Below, in pieces: positions 19,027 through 27,818 of a stretch of 64,000 bases of DNA. Numbering within the stretch: the stretch's first letter is position 1; each line of letters opens with the position of its first letter. The notes beneath the pieces were generated by a model. That model searched no databases and was not told where the DNA came from. It saw only the letters and a list, made by a program, of their open reading frames with translations. Position numbers and translations under genes: made by a program. This DNA is from an uncultured Pontibacter sp. (GTDB lineage Bacteria; Bacteroidota; Bacteroidia; Cytophagales; Hymenobacteraceae): the NCBI RefSeq assembly GCF_947492645.1, contig NZ_CANLMZ010000005.1, positions 186,001 through 250,000 of the forward strand, given 5' to 3'.

Positions 19027-19066
19027 CACCTCAGGCTACGTTTTCGTGGCCTGAGGTGCAAAAATA
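19027..19066 (-). promoter_or_regulatory. cca promoter and 5'-leader hairpin
   Basis: On the minus strand a -7 box TATTTTTG (19066-19059) is followed at once by a hairpin, CACCTCAGGC paired with GCCTGAGGTG (19027-19058). Next comes TTTGATTTTT and then the cca ATG at 19012. The stem-plus-T-run could terminate tsaC readthrough or limit cca expression. The 19067-19252 stretch shows no ORF or further structure that I can support. Confidence 0.5.
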
Positions 19067-19252
19067 AGGTTTAATTTCTAGACGAAGGACTTTTCCTCTT
19101 GAATGTACCTGACAAAAGACAATGGACATAGGAAAAATATCTAATATTATCTCCCGGCGTTTTACAATTGAGGTTGCTTTACATGCTCTTGCCCAAAGTG
19201 TCTTTTTTATCTTTTATAAAACTATCCTTGTCATGATGCCTTTAGCCAAAAT

Positions 19253-19825
19253 TTAATCCCGAAGTATACTTTGCTTTCCATCCGGTTCTATTTTTATAAT
19301 GCGCGATGGCTTCGCATCCACCGCTTCGTCTTGTCGCCAGCGCACTACGTGGTCTACCCGCTCTTTTATACTTTCAGATACATCTTTAAAGGCCGCAGCG
19401 GTACCTTGCCCGCTTATATTGGCAGAGGTAGAAACAATTGGCCTGCCCACCTGACGGATCAGACGATGACTGAACTCATCTTTCGTAATGCGTACTGCTA
19501 TACTTCCATCCTCTGCAATTACTTCTTGTGGCAGGTTTTGGGCGCCCGATAACACAAACGTGGTTGGCCGCTCCTGCTCCTGTAGCAGTTGCTCCAGTTC
19601 TGCCGGCACCTCCTTCACGTAATGTTTCAGCATGTCCAGGTCAGCCATCAGCAAAATCATCGACTTGGACTCTTCGCGTTCTTTTATCTTGAAGATTTTC
19701 TTTACTGCCCGTGCGTTCTCTGCATCACAACCGATCCCCCAAACTGTATCGGTTGGGTAAAGTATAACATTGCCCAATATTATCTCCTCCTCGGCTGCCT
19801 GTATCTCTTTAACTAACTGACTCAT
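19253..19825 (-). CDS. tsaC: L-threonylcarbamoyladenylate synthase (YrdC/TsaC domain)
   Basis: A 190-residue single-domain protein of the YrdC/Sua5 family that makes threonylcarbamoyl-AMP for the t6A modification of ANN-decoding tRNAs. The landmark motifs are ILYPTDTVWGIGCDA, KIKEREESKSMILLM, RPTTFVLSGA, IAVRITKDEFSHRLIRQVGRPIVSTSANISGQ and the end RIIKIEPDG. It lacks the extra Sua5 C-terminal domain, so it is the short TsaC type. It is followed by the cca gene on the same strand, which also acts on tRNA. Confidence 0.93.
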   Translation of the reverse strand: MSQLVKEIQAAEEEIILGNVILYPTDTVWGIGCDAENARAVKKIFKIKEREESKSMILLMADLDMLKHYVKEVPAELEQLLQEQERPTTFVLSGAQNLPQEVIAEDGSIAVRITKDEFSHRLIRQVGRPIVSTSANISGQGTAAAFKDVSESIKERVDHVVRWRQDEAVDAKPSRIIKIEPDGKQSILRD

Positions 19826-19887
19826 AGCTTTAATATTTGGTTATCGGCTGCTAACTACTCGCTGTTGATGTAAAAATCTCCGGATAA

Positions 19888-20289
19888 TTATCTTATTTCC
19901 TGCGTGAGCTCTATCAGCACGCCGTTAGCGCTCTTAGGGTGTACGAAGCAAACAAGTTTATTGTCGGCTCCTTTCTTCGGTTGTTCATTCAGAAGCGTAA
20001 AGCCTTCTTTCTTAAGCCGCTCCATTTCAGCATATATATCTTCTACCTCAAAGGCAATGTGGTGTATGCCCTCACCGCGTTTCTCTATAAATTTAGATAT
20101 GGCGCTATCCGGAGTTGTTCCTTCAAGCAGTTCTATTTTTGTGCCGCCTACCTTAAAGAAAGAAGTATTCACGTTTTCTGATTCCACAAACTCGGTCTTG
20201 TATGGCTCTACCCCTAAAAGTTTAAAGTATAAACCGTTTGCTTCACTAAAATTCTTAACTGCGATCCCTATATGTTCTACGTTTTTCAT
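19888..20289 (-). CDS. mce: Methylmalonyl-CoA epimerase
   Basis: A 133-residue VOC-fold enzyme that interconverts the (R) and (S) forms of methylmalonyl-CoA in the propionate/succinate route. It begins VEHIGIAVKNFSEANGLYFKLLGVEPYKTEFVESENV, which carries the first metal-binding His. GEGIHHIAFEVEDIYAEM carries another, and a Glu follows in GVLIELTQE. The length is the family norm. It is divergent from the isc operon. Confidence 0.93.
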   Translation of the reverse strand: MKNVEHIGIAVKNFSEANGLYFKLLGVEPYKTEFVESENVNTSFFKVGGTKIELLEGTTPDSAISKFIEKRGEGIHHIAFEVEDIYAEMERLKKEGFTLLNEQPKKGADNKLVCFVHPKSANGVLIELTQEIR

Positions 20290-20326
20290 TTTGAGTTTGT
20301 AATTAGTCTAAGTAAGGTTTTTTTGT

Positions 20327-20334
20327 TAATTTTG
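20327..20334 (+). promoter_or_regulatory. Probable -7 box of the isc operon
   Basis: TAATTTTG matches TAnnTTTG and sits 72 bases before iscS. No good -33 TTG is seen at the usual spacing. There is no iscR gene at the head of the operon. Confidence 0.4.
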
Positions 20335-20406
20335 CATCTGATTCAAAACTAATAATTTCTTTAAACTGTTTAGGTAACAGGATAAAAGTAGAGAAAAACG
20401 ATTTAT

Positions 20407-21621
20407 ATGCTAACATTACCGATATACCTGGATAACAACGCCACTACGCCGCTAGACCCCCGTGTATTGGAAGCAATGATGCCTTACATGACAAACATGT
20501 TTGGTAACGCAGCTTCCCGTAACCACCCATTTGGTTGGCAGGCCGAAGAGGCTGTTGATTATGCTCGCGAGCAGATCGCAGCACTTATCAATTGTTCTCC
20601 AAAAGAAATCATCTTTACGTCGGGCGCTACAGAATCAGACAACCTTGCCATAAAAGGTGTTTTTGAGATGTATGCCTCTAAAGGTAACCACATTATTACT
20701 GTTACTACTGAGCACAAAGCTGTACTTGATACGTGTAAGCACATCGAGAAGCTGGGCGGCAAAGTAACATACTTGCCAGTTAATGCAGAAGGCCTTATCG
20801 ACCTGAAGCAACTAGAGGAAGCAATTACTGATAAGACAATCCTTATCTCCGTTATGTTTGGCAACAACGAGGTTGGTGTTATTCAGCCAATCCGTGAGAT
20901 TTCTGCCATTGCTAAAAAGAACGGAATTTTGTTCTTTACTGATGCCACACAGGCAGTAGGCAAAATACCTGTGGATGTAGAGGCGGATGGCATTGACCTG
21001 ATGGCTTTCTCTGCTCACAAGATGTATGGCCCTAAAGGTGTTGGTGCCCTTTACGTGCGTCGTAAAAACCCACGTGTTAAAGTAACAGCCCAGATGGACG
21101 GTGGTGGTCACGAGCGCGGTATGCGTTCTGGTACCCTTAACGTACCTGGCATTGTGGGTTTAGGCAAGGCTGCCGAAATCGCAAAGCAGGACATGGAATC
21201 TGATACCAAGCGTATTATTGCCATGCGCGATCGCCTGGAGAAAGAACTTCTTACACTAGAAGAGTCTTATGTGAACGGTTCTACAGAGCATCGCCTGCCG
21301 CATGTTTCAAACATCTCGTTTAAGTATGTAGAAGGCGAAGGCTTAATGATGGGTGTGAAAGACCTTGCAGTATCTTCTGGTTCTGCTTGTACTTCTGCCT
21401 CTTTGGAGCCGTCTTATGTGCTTAAAGCTCTAGGCTTAAGCGACGATCTGGCACACTCTTCCCTGCGTTTTGGCTTGAGCCGCTTTACAACAGACGAAGA
21501 AGTTGACTACGCAATCGATCACGTAAAAGAAGCTGTAACGAAACTTCGTGAACTGTCTCCGCTATGGGAAATGTTTAAAGAAGGTATCGATCTGGACACA
21601 ATTGAGTGGGCAGAACACTAA
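20407..21621 (+). CDS. iscS: Cysteine desulfurase IscS
   Basis: A 404-residue PLP enzyme that takes sulfur from cysteine for Fe-S clusters and tRNA thiolation. It has [18 protein letters not shown], the substrate-site [14 protein letters not shown], the PLP lysine in [16 protein letters not shown] and the mobile active-site loop [17 protein letters not shown] with the persulfide Cys. The length is standard. It leads iscS-iscU-unknown-iscA. The start is at the ATG preceding [10 protein letters not shown]. Confidence 0.97.
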   Translation: MLTLPIYLDNNATTPLDPRVLEAMMPYMTNMFGNAASRNHPFGWQAEEAVDYAREQIAALINCSPKEIIFTSGATESDNLAIKGVFEMYASKGNHIITVTTEHKAVLDTCKHIEKLGGKVTYLPVNAEGLIDLKQLEEAITDKTILISVMFGNNEVGVIQPIREISAIAKKNGILFFTDATQAVGKIPVDVEADGIDLMAFSAHKMYGPKGVGALYVRRKNPRVKVTAQMDGGGHERGMRSGTLNVPGIVGLGKAAEIAKQDMESDTKRIIAMRDRLEKELLTLEESYVNGSTEHRLPHVSNISFKYVEGEGLMMGVKDLAVSSGSACTSASLEPSYVLKALGLSDDLAHSSLRFGLSRFTTDEEVDYAIDHVKEAVTKLRELSPLWEMFKEGIDLDTIEWAEH

Positions 21622-21629
21622 GATAATTA

Positions 21630-21695
21630 TGAATCAGTAATTATAGATCATGAATGGCTTTACCAGCAGGTTTATACTTTATAATTACTGATTCA
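21630..21695 (+). repeat. 16-bp inverted repeat between iscS and iscU
   Basis: TGAATCAGTAATTATA at 21630-21645 is the exact complement of 21680-21695, leaving a 34-base loop that includes a TATACTT word. It has no T-tract, so it looks more like an mRNA processing or stabilising stem, or a small repeat insertion, than a terminator. Confidence 0.75.
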
Positions 21696-21737
21696 ATCCA
21701 TAATTAGAAGTTAACAATACGTAATTAATAAAAAGCT

Positions 21738-22151
21738 ATGGCTTATTCAGATAAAGTAATTGATCATTATAGCAACCCACGTAACGTAGGTACGCTTGAT
21801 AAATCAAAAAATAACGTTGGTACCGGCCTTGTTGGTGCCCCTGAGTGCGGCGACGTAATGCGCCTTCAGATTGAGGTAGACGAGAACCAGGTGATTACTG
21901 ACGCTAAGTTTAAAACATTTGGTTGTGGTTCTGCTATTGCTTCTTCTTCTCTGGCTACAGAGTGGCTGAAAGGCAAAACCGTAGACGAGGCTTTGGCTAT
22001 CGATAACATGGATATTGTGGAAGAACTGGCATTGCCTCCGGTAAAAATCCATTGCTCTGTACTTGCCGAGGATGCAATCAAAACTGCCATCAACGACTAT
22101 AGAATAAAGAATGGTTTACCAGCTTTAGAGCTGCCTAAGTCTCACCACTAA
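21738..22151 (+). CDS. iscU: Fe-S cluster scaffold protein IscU
   Basis: A 137-residue scaffold on which IscS builds 2Fe-2S clusters. The three cysteines are in GAPECGDVM, TFGCGSAIASSS and VKIHCSVLAEDAIK. The region LPPVKIHC matches the LPPVKxHCS chaperone-binding site, so delivery by HscA-type chaperones is expected, although no hscA/hscB genes lie in this operon. Start and length are standard. Confidence 0.97.
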   Translation: MAYSDKVIDHYSNPRNVGTLDKSKNNVGTGLVGAPECGDVMRLQIEVDENQVITDAKFKTFGCGSAIASSSLATEWLKGKTVDEALAIDNMDIVEELALPPVKIHCSVLAEDAIKTAINDYRIKNGLPALELPKSHH

Positions 22152-22164
22152 GAAACAGGACTCA

Positions 22165-22572
22165 ATGGAGTCAAACACGGAAGTGCATGTAGAAAGTGCA
22201 CGCATTCAGAAGCAGATTGAGAACCACTTAGGAATAGGCGGTAACAGTCTGCTTTTTGAATTCAGGCAGATTGACAACAAGCTACGCCTCGACCTGATTA
22301 CGGTAAATCCTCGCCATCAGCAGTCGTTCCTGTTCCATTCAGAAACTGGTTACGACAAAGTGGATGTGCTGCGTAAAATGCTGGACTACGTTCAGAACTA
22401 CCGTGACAAAGAGAGCTCATATACGGTGCAATGGATGGCCCGCGACGATAAAGAGTTGCAGACTTCATACTTTAGGGCACGTAATATGTATGAGGCACTT
22501 GATAAGTTATACTATGGCCGCGATATGAACACGATTACTGTTTTTAGTGTTGTTTTAAATCCGGTATCTTAA
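22165..22572 (+). CDS. Uncharacterised protein embedded in the isc operon
   Basis: A 135-residue soluble protein with no signal peptide, no membrane segment and no Cys at all. I do not recognise the family. It is rich in charged residues, with segments HLGIGGNSLLFEFRQIDNKLRLDLITVNPRH, YDKVDVLRKMLDYVQNYRDKE and ARNMYEALDKLYYGRD, and looks like a compact alpha/beta domain. It starts 13 bases after iscU and stops 12 bases before iscA, so it must be cotranscribed with them. Without cysteines it is not itself a cluster carrier. A regulatory or adaptor role in cluster assembly is inference from position only. Confidence 0.85.
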   Translation: MESNTEVHVESARIQKQIENHLGIGGNSLLFEFRQIDNKLRLDLITVNPRHQQSFLFHSETGYDKVDVLRKMLDYVQNYRDKESSYTVQWMARDDKELQTSYFRARNMYEALDKLYYGRDMNTITVFSVVLNPVS

Positions 22573-22584
22573 AAGTAAAATATT

Positions 22585-22911
22585 ATGATCACAGTTTCAG
22601 ATAAAGCAAAAGAGAAAGTTATTAGGCTTAAGCAGGATGCACAGCTGGATGATACGTTCCGTTTGCGCGCTTCTGTTGCAGGTGGCGGCTGCTCTGGCCT
22701 TTCGTACAAACTTGACTTTGATGATGAGGTTAAACCCATGGATCAGGAGTTTGAGGACAAAGGCGTAAAAGTGGTGGTAGACATGAAGAGCTTTTTATAC
22801 TTAGCCGGTACCGAACTTGATTTCTCGGACGGCCTAAATGGCAAAGGCTTCTACTTTAACAACCCAAACGCTTCCCGTACCTGCGGTTGCGGCGACAGTT
22901 TCTCGGTATAA
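22585..22911 (+). CDS. iscA: A-type Fe-S carrier IscA/HesB
   Basis: A 108-residue A-type carrier that takes clusters from IscU to target enzymes. The three ligating cysteines are in GGGCSGLSYK and the C-terminal RTCGCGDSF. The length is standard. It is the last gene of the operon and is followed by a perfect 23-bp terminator stem. Confidence 0.95.
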   Translation: MITVSDKAKEKVIRLKQDAQLDDTFRLRASVAGGGCSGLSYKLDFDDEVKPMDQEFEDKGVKVVVDMKSFLYLAGTELDFSDGLNGKGFYFNNPNASRTCGCGDSFSV

Positions 22912-22927
22912 ATCATACCTCATAAGT

Positions 22928-22977
22928 ATAAAACAAGAAAGGGCTGCTAATATCTTAGCAGCCCTTTCTTGTTTTAT
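22928..22977. terminator. Perfect 23-bp inverted-repeat terminator
   Basis: 22928-22950 and 22955-22977 are exact complements around a 4-base loop, with AAAAC/GTTTT at the base. It ends both iscA and the converging sorting-tail gene. An AAGTATA word overlaps the left edge and a TATACTT word follows at 22990. Confidence 0.9.
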
Positions 22978-22989
22978 ATTTGCTATAGC

Positions 22990-24315
22990 TTATACTTTCT
23001 TAAAGCGCTTACTCACACGGTTGCCTTTTTCATCCTGAAGCACCAGTACATACGTGCCGCTACCTAAGTGGCCCACATGTATACTTTGCACTTTAGCGGC
23101 ATCAAGCGGCACTTGCAGCACCTGCTTGCCCATCACATCAATAACAGTTGCATAGCTATACTTTTGTAAAGCTGATTGCTGAATGTTTAACGCACTTGCC
23201 GTAATAGTTGGATATACCTGTACTTCTTCTTTCGCGAATACTTTGGAAACACTTACCAGGCGGGAGTAGGTAAACTTACCATTTGTATCCACTTGTTTTA
23301 GCCTGTAGTATGACGTGCCGTTGAGCGGATGCTCATCCGTTAAAGTATAGCTGTTGGTCCGGCTCGAGGTGCCTGTACCATTAACCAGACCAATGCCCTC
23401 AAATAAATGTCCGTCAGCGCTTCGCTCAACCACAAAATGATTATTATCCTGTTCAGAGGCCGTTTTCCAATGAAGCTCTACTCTATTTTTGTTTGGAGTG
23501 GCTGTAAAACTCATAAGCTCAACGGGCATTATAATTGGTCCTGAGTTGGCATCGGTTCTCCAATTCAGCGAGAAATCGTCTATAGCCAAACCATGATCGG
23601 CTTCTGGTTCATCCGCATCTTTCCAGCGCAGCATGATATAAGACCCAGCGGGTATTGTAACCGGCAAAGTATGGAAAAGCATTTTGCGATTGGCAGCGGC
23701 ATTTCCATCTAAGGCCATGCCAGCTGTAAAATATATGGGAGAGAAAAAGGTTAATTCCGGCACCTGGGTCCACCCTTTGTCGCCGGAGGGCCAGAGGTTA
23801 AAGGCGTTTTTATCACTACTAATGGCATACCAAAACGTAATGTGGTGTATGCCTGTTGTTCTATTGCCGGTTCGCCATTGCTCCCCTACGTAACTTAGGT
23901 CAAGAGCAGAGATAGTGCTACCCGTGTTGTTTTGAAGCAACAAGCCGTAAGCAAACTCTCCTGCATTACTTGAGCCCAGCGCACCAAGTGCTCTATCTGT
24001 AGCATTTGAAGAGCCATAGTTAAAAAGGTTACCTGTATTACTTGTGCCTGGGTTTACAACCAATGTATTCAAATCGGTGCGTATACCATCCTTGATTAGC
24101 TCTGTTTTGGTGCGGTGCAATCTCCAACCGGCAAAGTACTCGGTGCCGCTTGCCCAAACACCATCTTCCTTAACAGGAAAACCATCAAAATTCTGGCTGT
24201 AATGGGTGTTATACTTTCCCATACTAACCTGTGCGGCAGCGGCAGAACTAAAGAGAAAACCAACAGCTAAAACACACCCGAAAATCTTTTGAAACAGCGT
24301 AAATTTGTACTTCAT
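22990..24315 (-). CDS. Secreted protein with type IX secretion C-terminal sorting domain
   Basis: 441 residues from the Met at 24315. Upstream codons add a non-signal stretch and are rejected. The signal peptide is KYKFTLFQKIFGCVLAVGFLFSSAAAAQ. A large jelly-roll-like region follows (YSQNFDGFP, SALDLSYVGEQWR, HGLAIDDFSLNWR). A fibronectin-like linker comes next (MPVELMSFTATPNKNRVELHWKTASEQDNNHFVVERS), which commonly precedes sorting tails. The last 80 residues are a type A sorting domain (VQVYPTITASALNIQ ... VLVLQDEKGNRVSKRF). It is a predicted substrate of the PorU/PorV machinery encoded in this window. The biological role is unknown. Confidence 0.85.
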   Translation of the reverse strand: MKYKFTLFQKIFGCVLAVGFLFSSAAAAQVSMGKYNTHYSQNFDGFPVKEDGVWASGTEYFAGWRLHRTKTELIKDGIRTDLNTLVVNPGTSNTGNLFNYGSSNATDRALGALGSSNAGEFAYGLLLQNNTGSTISALDLSYVGEQWRTGNRTTGIHHITFWYAISSDKNAFNLWPSGDKGWTQVPELTFFSPIYFTAGMALDGNAAANRKMLFHTLPVTIPAGSYIMLRWKDADEPEADHGLAIDDFSLNWRTDANSGPIIMPVELMSFTATPNKNRVELHWKTASEQDNNHFVVERSADGHLFEGIGLVNGTGTSSRTNSYTLTDEHPLNGTSYYRLKQVDTNGKFTYSRLVSVSKVFAKEEVQVYPTITASALNIQQSALQKYSYATVIDVMGKQVLQVPLDAAKVQSIHVGHLGSGTYVLVLQDEKGNRVSKRFKKV

Positions 24316-24451
24316 ACCTTGGAAAGAAAGACTGACTCTGATTAAAATTTGGCAATCAATTATTTGTAGAATTATTGCTCCAACTTCAAGTTTCCTTCTA
24401 AAGTTCAACTTATTAAGTATAATTAGTAAAAAAGTACAATGTTATAACAGT

Positions 24452-24506
24452 AATAAAAAAGGGGCTGGCTTCTGTATCGAAACCTGCCCCTTTTTTATTT
24501 TAAAGT
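24452..24506 (-). terminator. Terminator between the ABC-F gene and the sorting-tail gene
   Basis: 17-bp arms AATAAAAAAGGGGCTGG and CCTGCCCCTTTTTTATT with one mismatch. It has A- and T-runs on both sides. AAGTATA and TATACTT follow within 20 bases. Confidence 0.8.
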
Positions 24507-24555
24507 ATAGCTTATACTTCTTGATTCTGCTTAAAACAGCAGGGAATATAAGGCC

Positions 24556-26430
24556 TTACATCAATTCTGCTAATTCAAGCCATCTGAACTCCTTTTCTTC
24601 CAGTTGCTCATCAATACTTTTAAGCTCTGTAGAGAGGGATTTGATAGTTTCATGGTCTGTGGCAGTACCGCTGTTCATTACTTCGATGATTTCGTTCTTA
24701 CGGGTTTCCAGTTGCGCAATCTCCTGTTCCAGTCGCTCGTACTCCTTCTTTTCCTGGTAAGAGGCTTTTCGTTTTTCGTTGGGCTGCTCTACCTTTTTTT
24801 CAGCAACCGGAGCCGCGATGGGCTTGGTTTCCTGCTCCTGCTTTTCCTGTTCTTTTAACCACTCACGGTAATCGGTGTAGTTGCCCGGGAAGTTGCGGAT
24901 TTTGCCATCACCCTCAAATACAAATAGGTGCTCTACCAGCCTATCCATAAAATAACGGTCGTGGCTTACAATCAGCAGGCAGCCGCCAAAGTTCAGCAGG
25001 AAGTCCTCCAGTATATTTAGGGTAATAATGTCAAGGTCGTTCGTGGGCTCATCCAGAATCAGGAAGTTCGGGTTTTTAATGAGCACGCGCAGTAGCTGCA
25101 GACGGCGCTTCTCCCCTCCGCTTAGCTTACTTACAAATGTGTACTGCTGCGGCGGCGCAAACTGGAAATGCTGCAAAAACTGGCTCGCCGTAATCACCTC
25201 TCCGTTTGCCATCTCCACCACCTCTGCAATCTCTTTTACAATATCGATTACGCGTTGGTCAGCTTTAAAAACCAGTTCGTCCTGGGTGTAATAGCCAAAA
25301 ACAGTTGTTTGGCCGGCATCAATCATACCTGCATCTGGCGTAAGATTGCCCACCAGCATGTTCAGGAACGTGGATTTACCTGCGCCATTTGGCCCGATTA
25401 TACCTATGCGGTCTTTCTTCTTAAATACATAGCTAAAATCGTCTACTATCTTTTTATCGCCGAATGATTTAGAGATATGCTCTACTTCAATAATTTTACC
25501 GCCCTGCCGTGTAGTTTTTACTGATAGCTCCAGTTGTGGGGCTGCTGTTTTCTTGGCGGCTTTCTCTTTTAATTCTTCAAAAGCATCTACTCTATACTTG
25601 GCTTTGGTGCCGCGTGCTTTTGGCATTCTCCTGATCCACTCCAGCTCTTTGCGCATCAGGTTGCGGGCCTTCTCGGTTTCGGCGGCGGCGTTTTCTTCAC
25701 GCTCAGCTTTTTTCTCTACAAAGTAGCTGTAGTTGCCTTTGTAAGTATAAATCTGTCCGTTATCGAGTTCAGCAATTTCGTTTGCTACTTTATCCAAAAA
25801 GTAACGGTCGTGGGTAACCATCAGCAAAGTAGAGTTCTGGGTGCTTAGCAATCCCTCCAGCCACTCAATCGTGTCCAGGTCCAGGTGGTTGGTTGGCTCA
25901 TCAAGTATCAGCATGTCCGGCTCTTCAATCAGCACACGGGCCATAGCCACACGTTTGCGCTGCCCACCCGAAAGATGCTTTATTTTAGCATCCAGGTTAT
26001 TAATGCCCAGCTTGGATAAAATCTGTTTTACCTTTACTTCAAAATCCCAGGCCTGCAATTCGTCCATGCGCTCCATCAGGTTCTGCATTAGTGCTGCGTC
26101 GGTGTCTGGGTTAGCAATGGCTGCTTCGTACTGGCTAATCAGCTCCAGCGTCTCGTTCTGCATCGAGAAGATGTTCTGGTGTACCGTCAGGTCTTCCTCA
26201 AACTCCGGATTCTGGCCAAGGTAGCCTATGCTTATTTCTTTGCGCACGCTCACGCTGCCTTCGTCCGGGGGCAGTTTTCCTGACAGTACGTTAAGCAAAG
26301 TAGTTTTTCCGGATCCGTTTACGCCTACCAAAGCCACGCGCTGGCCCTGGCTAATGCCGAAACTAAGGTTTTTGAAAAGCCAGCGTTCGCCAAAGCTTTT
26401 CGATATATTATCTGCTGATAGGTAATTCAT
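24556..26430 (-). CDS. ABC-F family ATPase (Uup/EttA type)
   Basis: A 624-residue soluble protein with two ATPase domains and no membrane segment. Domain 1 has GVNGSGKTTLL, LSGGQRKRVAMA and LILDEPTNHLDL; domain 2 has GPNGAGKSTFL, LSGGEKRRLQLL and LILDEPTNDLDI. The acidic, Lys-rich inter-domain linker and the C-terminal coiled coil (KKEYERLEQEIAQLETRKNEIIEVM) match Uup. ABC-F proteins act on ribosomes or DNA intermediates and not in transport. A -7 box TAAATTTG ends only four bases before the ATG, so the mRNA may have an extremely short leader. Confidence 0.9.
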   Translation of the reverse strand: MNYLSADNISKSFGERWLFKNLSFGISQGQRVALVGVNGSGKTTLLNVLSGKLPPDEGSVSVRKEISIGYLGQNPEFEEDLTVHQNIFSMQNETLELISQYEAAIANPDTDAALMQNLMERMDELQAWDFEVKVKQILSKLGINNLDAKIKHLSGGQRKRVAMARVLIEEPDMLILDEPTNHLDLDTIEWLEGLLSTQNSTLLMVTHDRYFLDKVANEIAELDNGQIYTYKGNYSYFVEKKAEREENAAAETEKARNLMRKELEWIRRMPKARGTKAKYRVDAFEELKEKAAKKTAAPQLELSVKTTRQGGKIIEVEHISKSFGDKKIVDDFSYVFKKKDRIGIIGPNGAGKSTFLNMLVGNLTPDAGMIDAGQTTVFGYYTQDELVFKADQRVIDIVKEIAEVVEMANGEVITASQFLQHFQFAPPQQYTFVSKLSGGEKRRLQLLRVLIKNPNFLILDEPTNDLDIITLNILEDFLLNFGGCLLIVSHDRYFMDRLVEHLFVFEGDGKIRNFPGNYTDYREWLKEQEKQEQETKPIAAPVAEKKVEQPNEKRKASYQEKKEYERLEQEIAQLETRKNEIIEVMNSGTATDHETIKSLSTELKSIDEQLEEKEFRWLELAELM

Positions 26431-26434
26431 AAAG

Positions 26435-26442
26435 CAAATTTA
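26435..26442 (-). promoter_or_regulatory. -7 box immediately upstream of the ABC-F start
   Basis: TAAATTTG on the minus strand matches TAnnTTTG. The initiator ATG lies four bases after it, so transcription would begin at or inside the start codon unless another promoter is used. Confidence 0.45.
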
Positions 26443-26477
26443 GGGATTAATATCCAGAGAGGCAGGCAAAAATAAAA

Positions 26478-26501
26478 CAGGCTGACCAAAAGGCCAGCCT
26501 G
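26478..26501 (-). terminator. Terminator after the SPW gene
   Basis: 10-bp stem CAGGCTGACC with GGCCAGCCTG (one mismatch), loop AAAA. On the minus strand it is followed by TTTTATTTTT. Confidence 0.7.
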
Positions 26502-26530
26502 CTATTTTACATGTAAACTTCTAAATTAAA

Positions 26531-26920
26531 TTATGGCATTGGATCCTGGTGTGCGTGCTGTGTATTGTAAGCTTTGCTAGGCACACGGTGTGTCGTAAGC
26601 GAAGCCAGTATGGAGAATATACCACCAACTAAGTGCGGCATATATACCATCTCATCAAAATTAAACAGCCAAGGCGATAAGGCCAGAATTACACCAAGTC
26701 CGAAATCCAGCATCAAGTGCGACTGCATCGGAATTTTACGAACAAGGCCAACCTCAAAATCTGTAAAAACAGTTTGGGCCAGTACAATTATACCGGCGGC
26801 TACCATTATCCAGGTAGCAGATGCTACATCTGAAAAGTCAAACAGCCACGGCGATACTATAAATAGTAATCCCACTACATAGTCCAAAATACCATGAAAG
26901 CGAGTTGGAATAAATCTCAT
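26531..26920 (-). CDS. SPW-repeat membrane protein
   Basis: A 129-residue protein with four predicted helices in two similar halves. Each half carries the SPW signature, FIVSPWLFDF near residue 25 and LALSPWLFNF near residue 85. The repeats suggest an internal duplication. SPW proteins are small integral membrane proteins of unknown function, common in Bacteroidota. It is a single-gene unit closed by the hairpin at 26478-26501. Confidence 0.85.
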   Translation of the reverse strand: MRFIPTRFHGILDYVVGLLFIVSPWLFDFSDVASATWIMVAAGIIVLAQTVFTDFEVGLVRKIPMQSHLMLDFGLGVILALSPWLFNFDEMVYMPHLVGGIFSILASLTTHRVPSKAYNTQHAHQDPMP

Positions 26921-27011
26921 TACAATCCTCCTTTCTAATTGTTAATACAATTAACTTATACGAGACAAAAAAGAAGGGGTGCAATAAGAGTACAATTTTT
27001 TTAGGAAAAAC

Positions 27012-27515
27012 TTAGTCTGCAACTACCACAGTACGTGCTATATAATCGTGTAGCATTTGGCTGCGCCTTGTGGTAAGTATAAGTAAAAAGCCCAGAAAAA
27101 TTGGCAAAGCAGAAAGCAGCTTGGAGAAGTAACGAAGGTTTGCCTGTGCAAAACTGATGCGCTTGCCCCGCAAATCGGTGACTTTAAGCCCAAGTGTAAA
27201 TTTGCCGATAGTGGCTTGCTTAGGAGAAGACTCGAGTAAAGTATAATAGAGCCAGTGCAGTACTGGAAGGTAAATATTGAAAAAGAGCATTTTAACAACA
27301 ACCATTACCTCACTTAAACTAAAGCTGCCGTCACTCATTAAATCTTTCCAGGTATAGAGTTGCTGAGACTCTCCTGATGTAGAGTATAAAATAATCGTAT
27401 ACCAAAAAACAAGAAGCGATGTATCTACTAAAAAAGAGACAAATCGGGTTGCAAGGCTGCCATACAGAGAGGTCCGTTTTACGGTTGGGTTAGGTATGGT
27501 AAGTGCTGACTGCAT
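27012..27515 (-). CDS. RDD-family membrane protein
   Basis: A 167-residue protein with three hydrophobic segments. The family signature arginine-aspartate pattern near the first helix is here TRFVSFLVDTSLLVFWY. The later motif SPKQATIGKFTLGLKVTDLRGKRISFAQANLRY is typical of RDD proteins. Some RDD proteins act as Na+/H+ antiporters or transport helpers; nothing here allows a finer call. It is an isolated gene on the minus strand. Confidence 0.8.
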   Translation of the reverse strand: MQSALTIPNPTVKRTSLYGSLATRFVSFLVDTSLLVFWYTIILYSTSGESQQLYTWKDLMSDGSFSLSEVMVVVKMLFFNIYLPVLHWLYYTLLESSPKQATIGKFTLGLKVTDLRGKRISFAQANLRYFSKLLSALPIFLGFLLILTTRRSQMLHDYIARTVVVAD

Positions 27516-27818
27516 AAGGGCTCCTGTTAGTGTTGAGAGTTAAGTATAGATTTACCAGATACACGTTTATCACCTTTGGCAGGCTGGCATAAAGCATATG
27601 CCAGTTGTGGAGTAGATTTAGCTAAATTTATAATTTTGTTTTTAAACGCCAAAAAATTAAACAAAATAAACATGATGCTTTACAAATTGCAATATGCCAT
27701 TCTTGATTATAACTTAAATAGCATAACTTTCATTCAATACCCTACTTTTTTCAGGTGAACGTACTTTATTTAATGGTGAATGTTTCATTTGGCCTGATTT
27801 TATATAATTTCGTTTTAC
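27516..27818. other. Divergent intergenic region, RDD gene to murI
   Basis: 303 bases, strongly AT-rich in the right half. It holds a 7-bp hairpin TGGCATA...TATGCCA at 27585-27603 and a TAATTTCG box close to the murI start. One 60-codon frame (27576-27758) has no homology that I recognise, and I do not call it. Confidence 0.5.

Noticed and set aside
27576..27758. 60-codon ORF before murI
   Set aside because: AT-rich, no recognisable motif, no clear promoter, and its composition is that of the non-coding flank.
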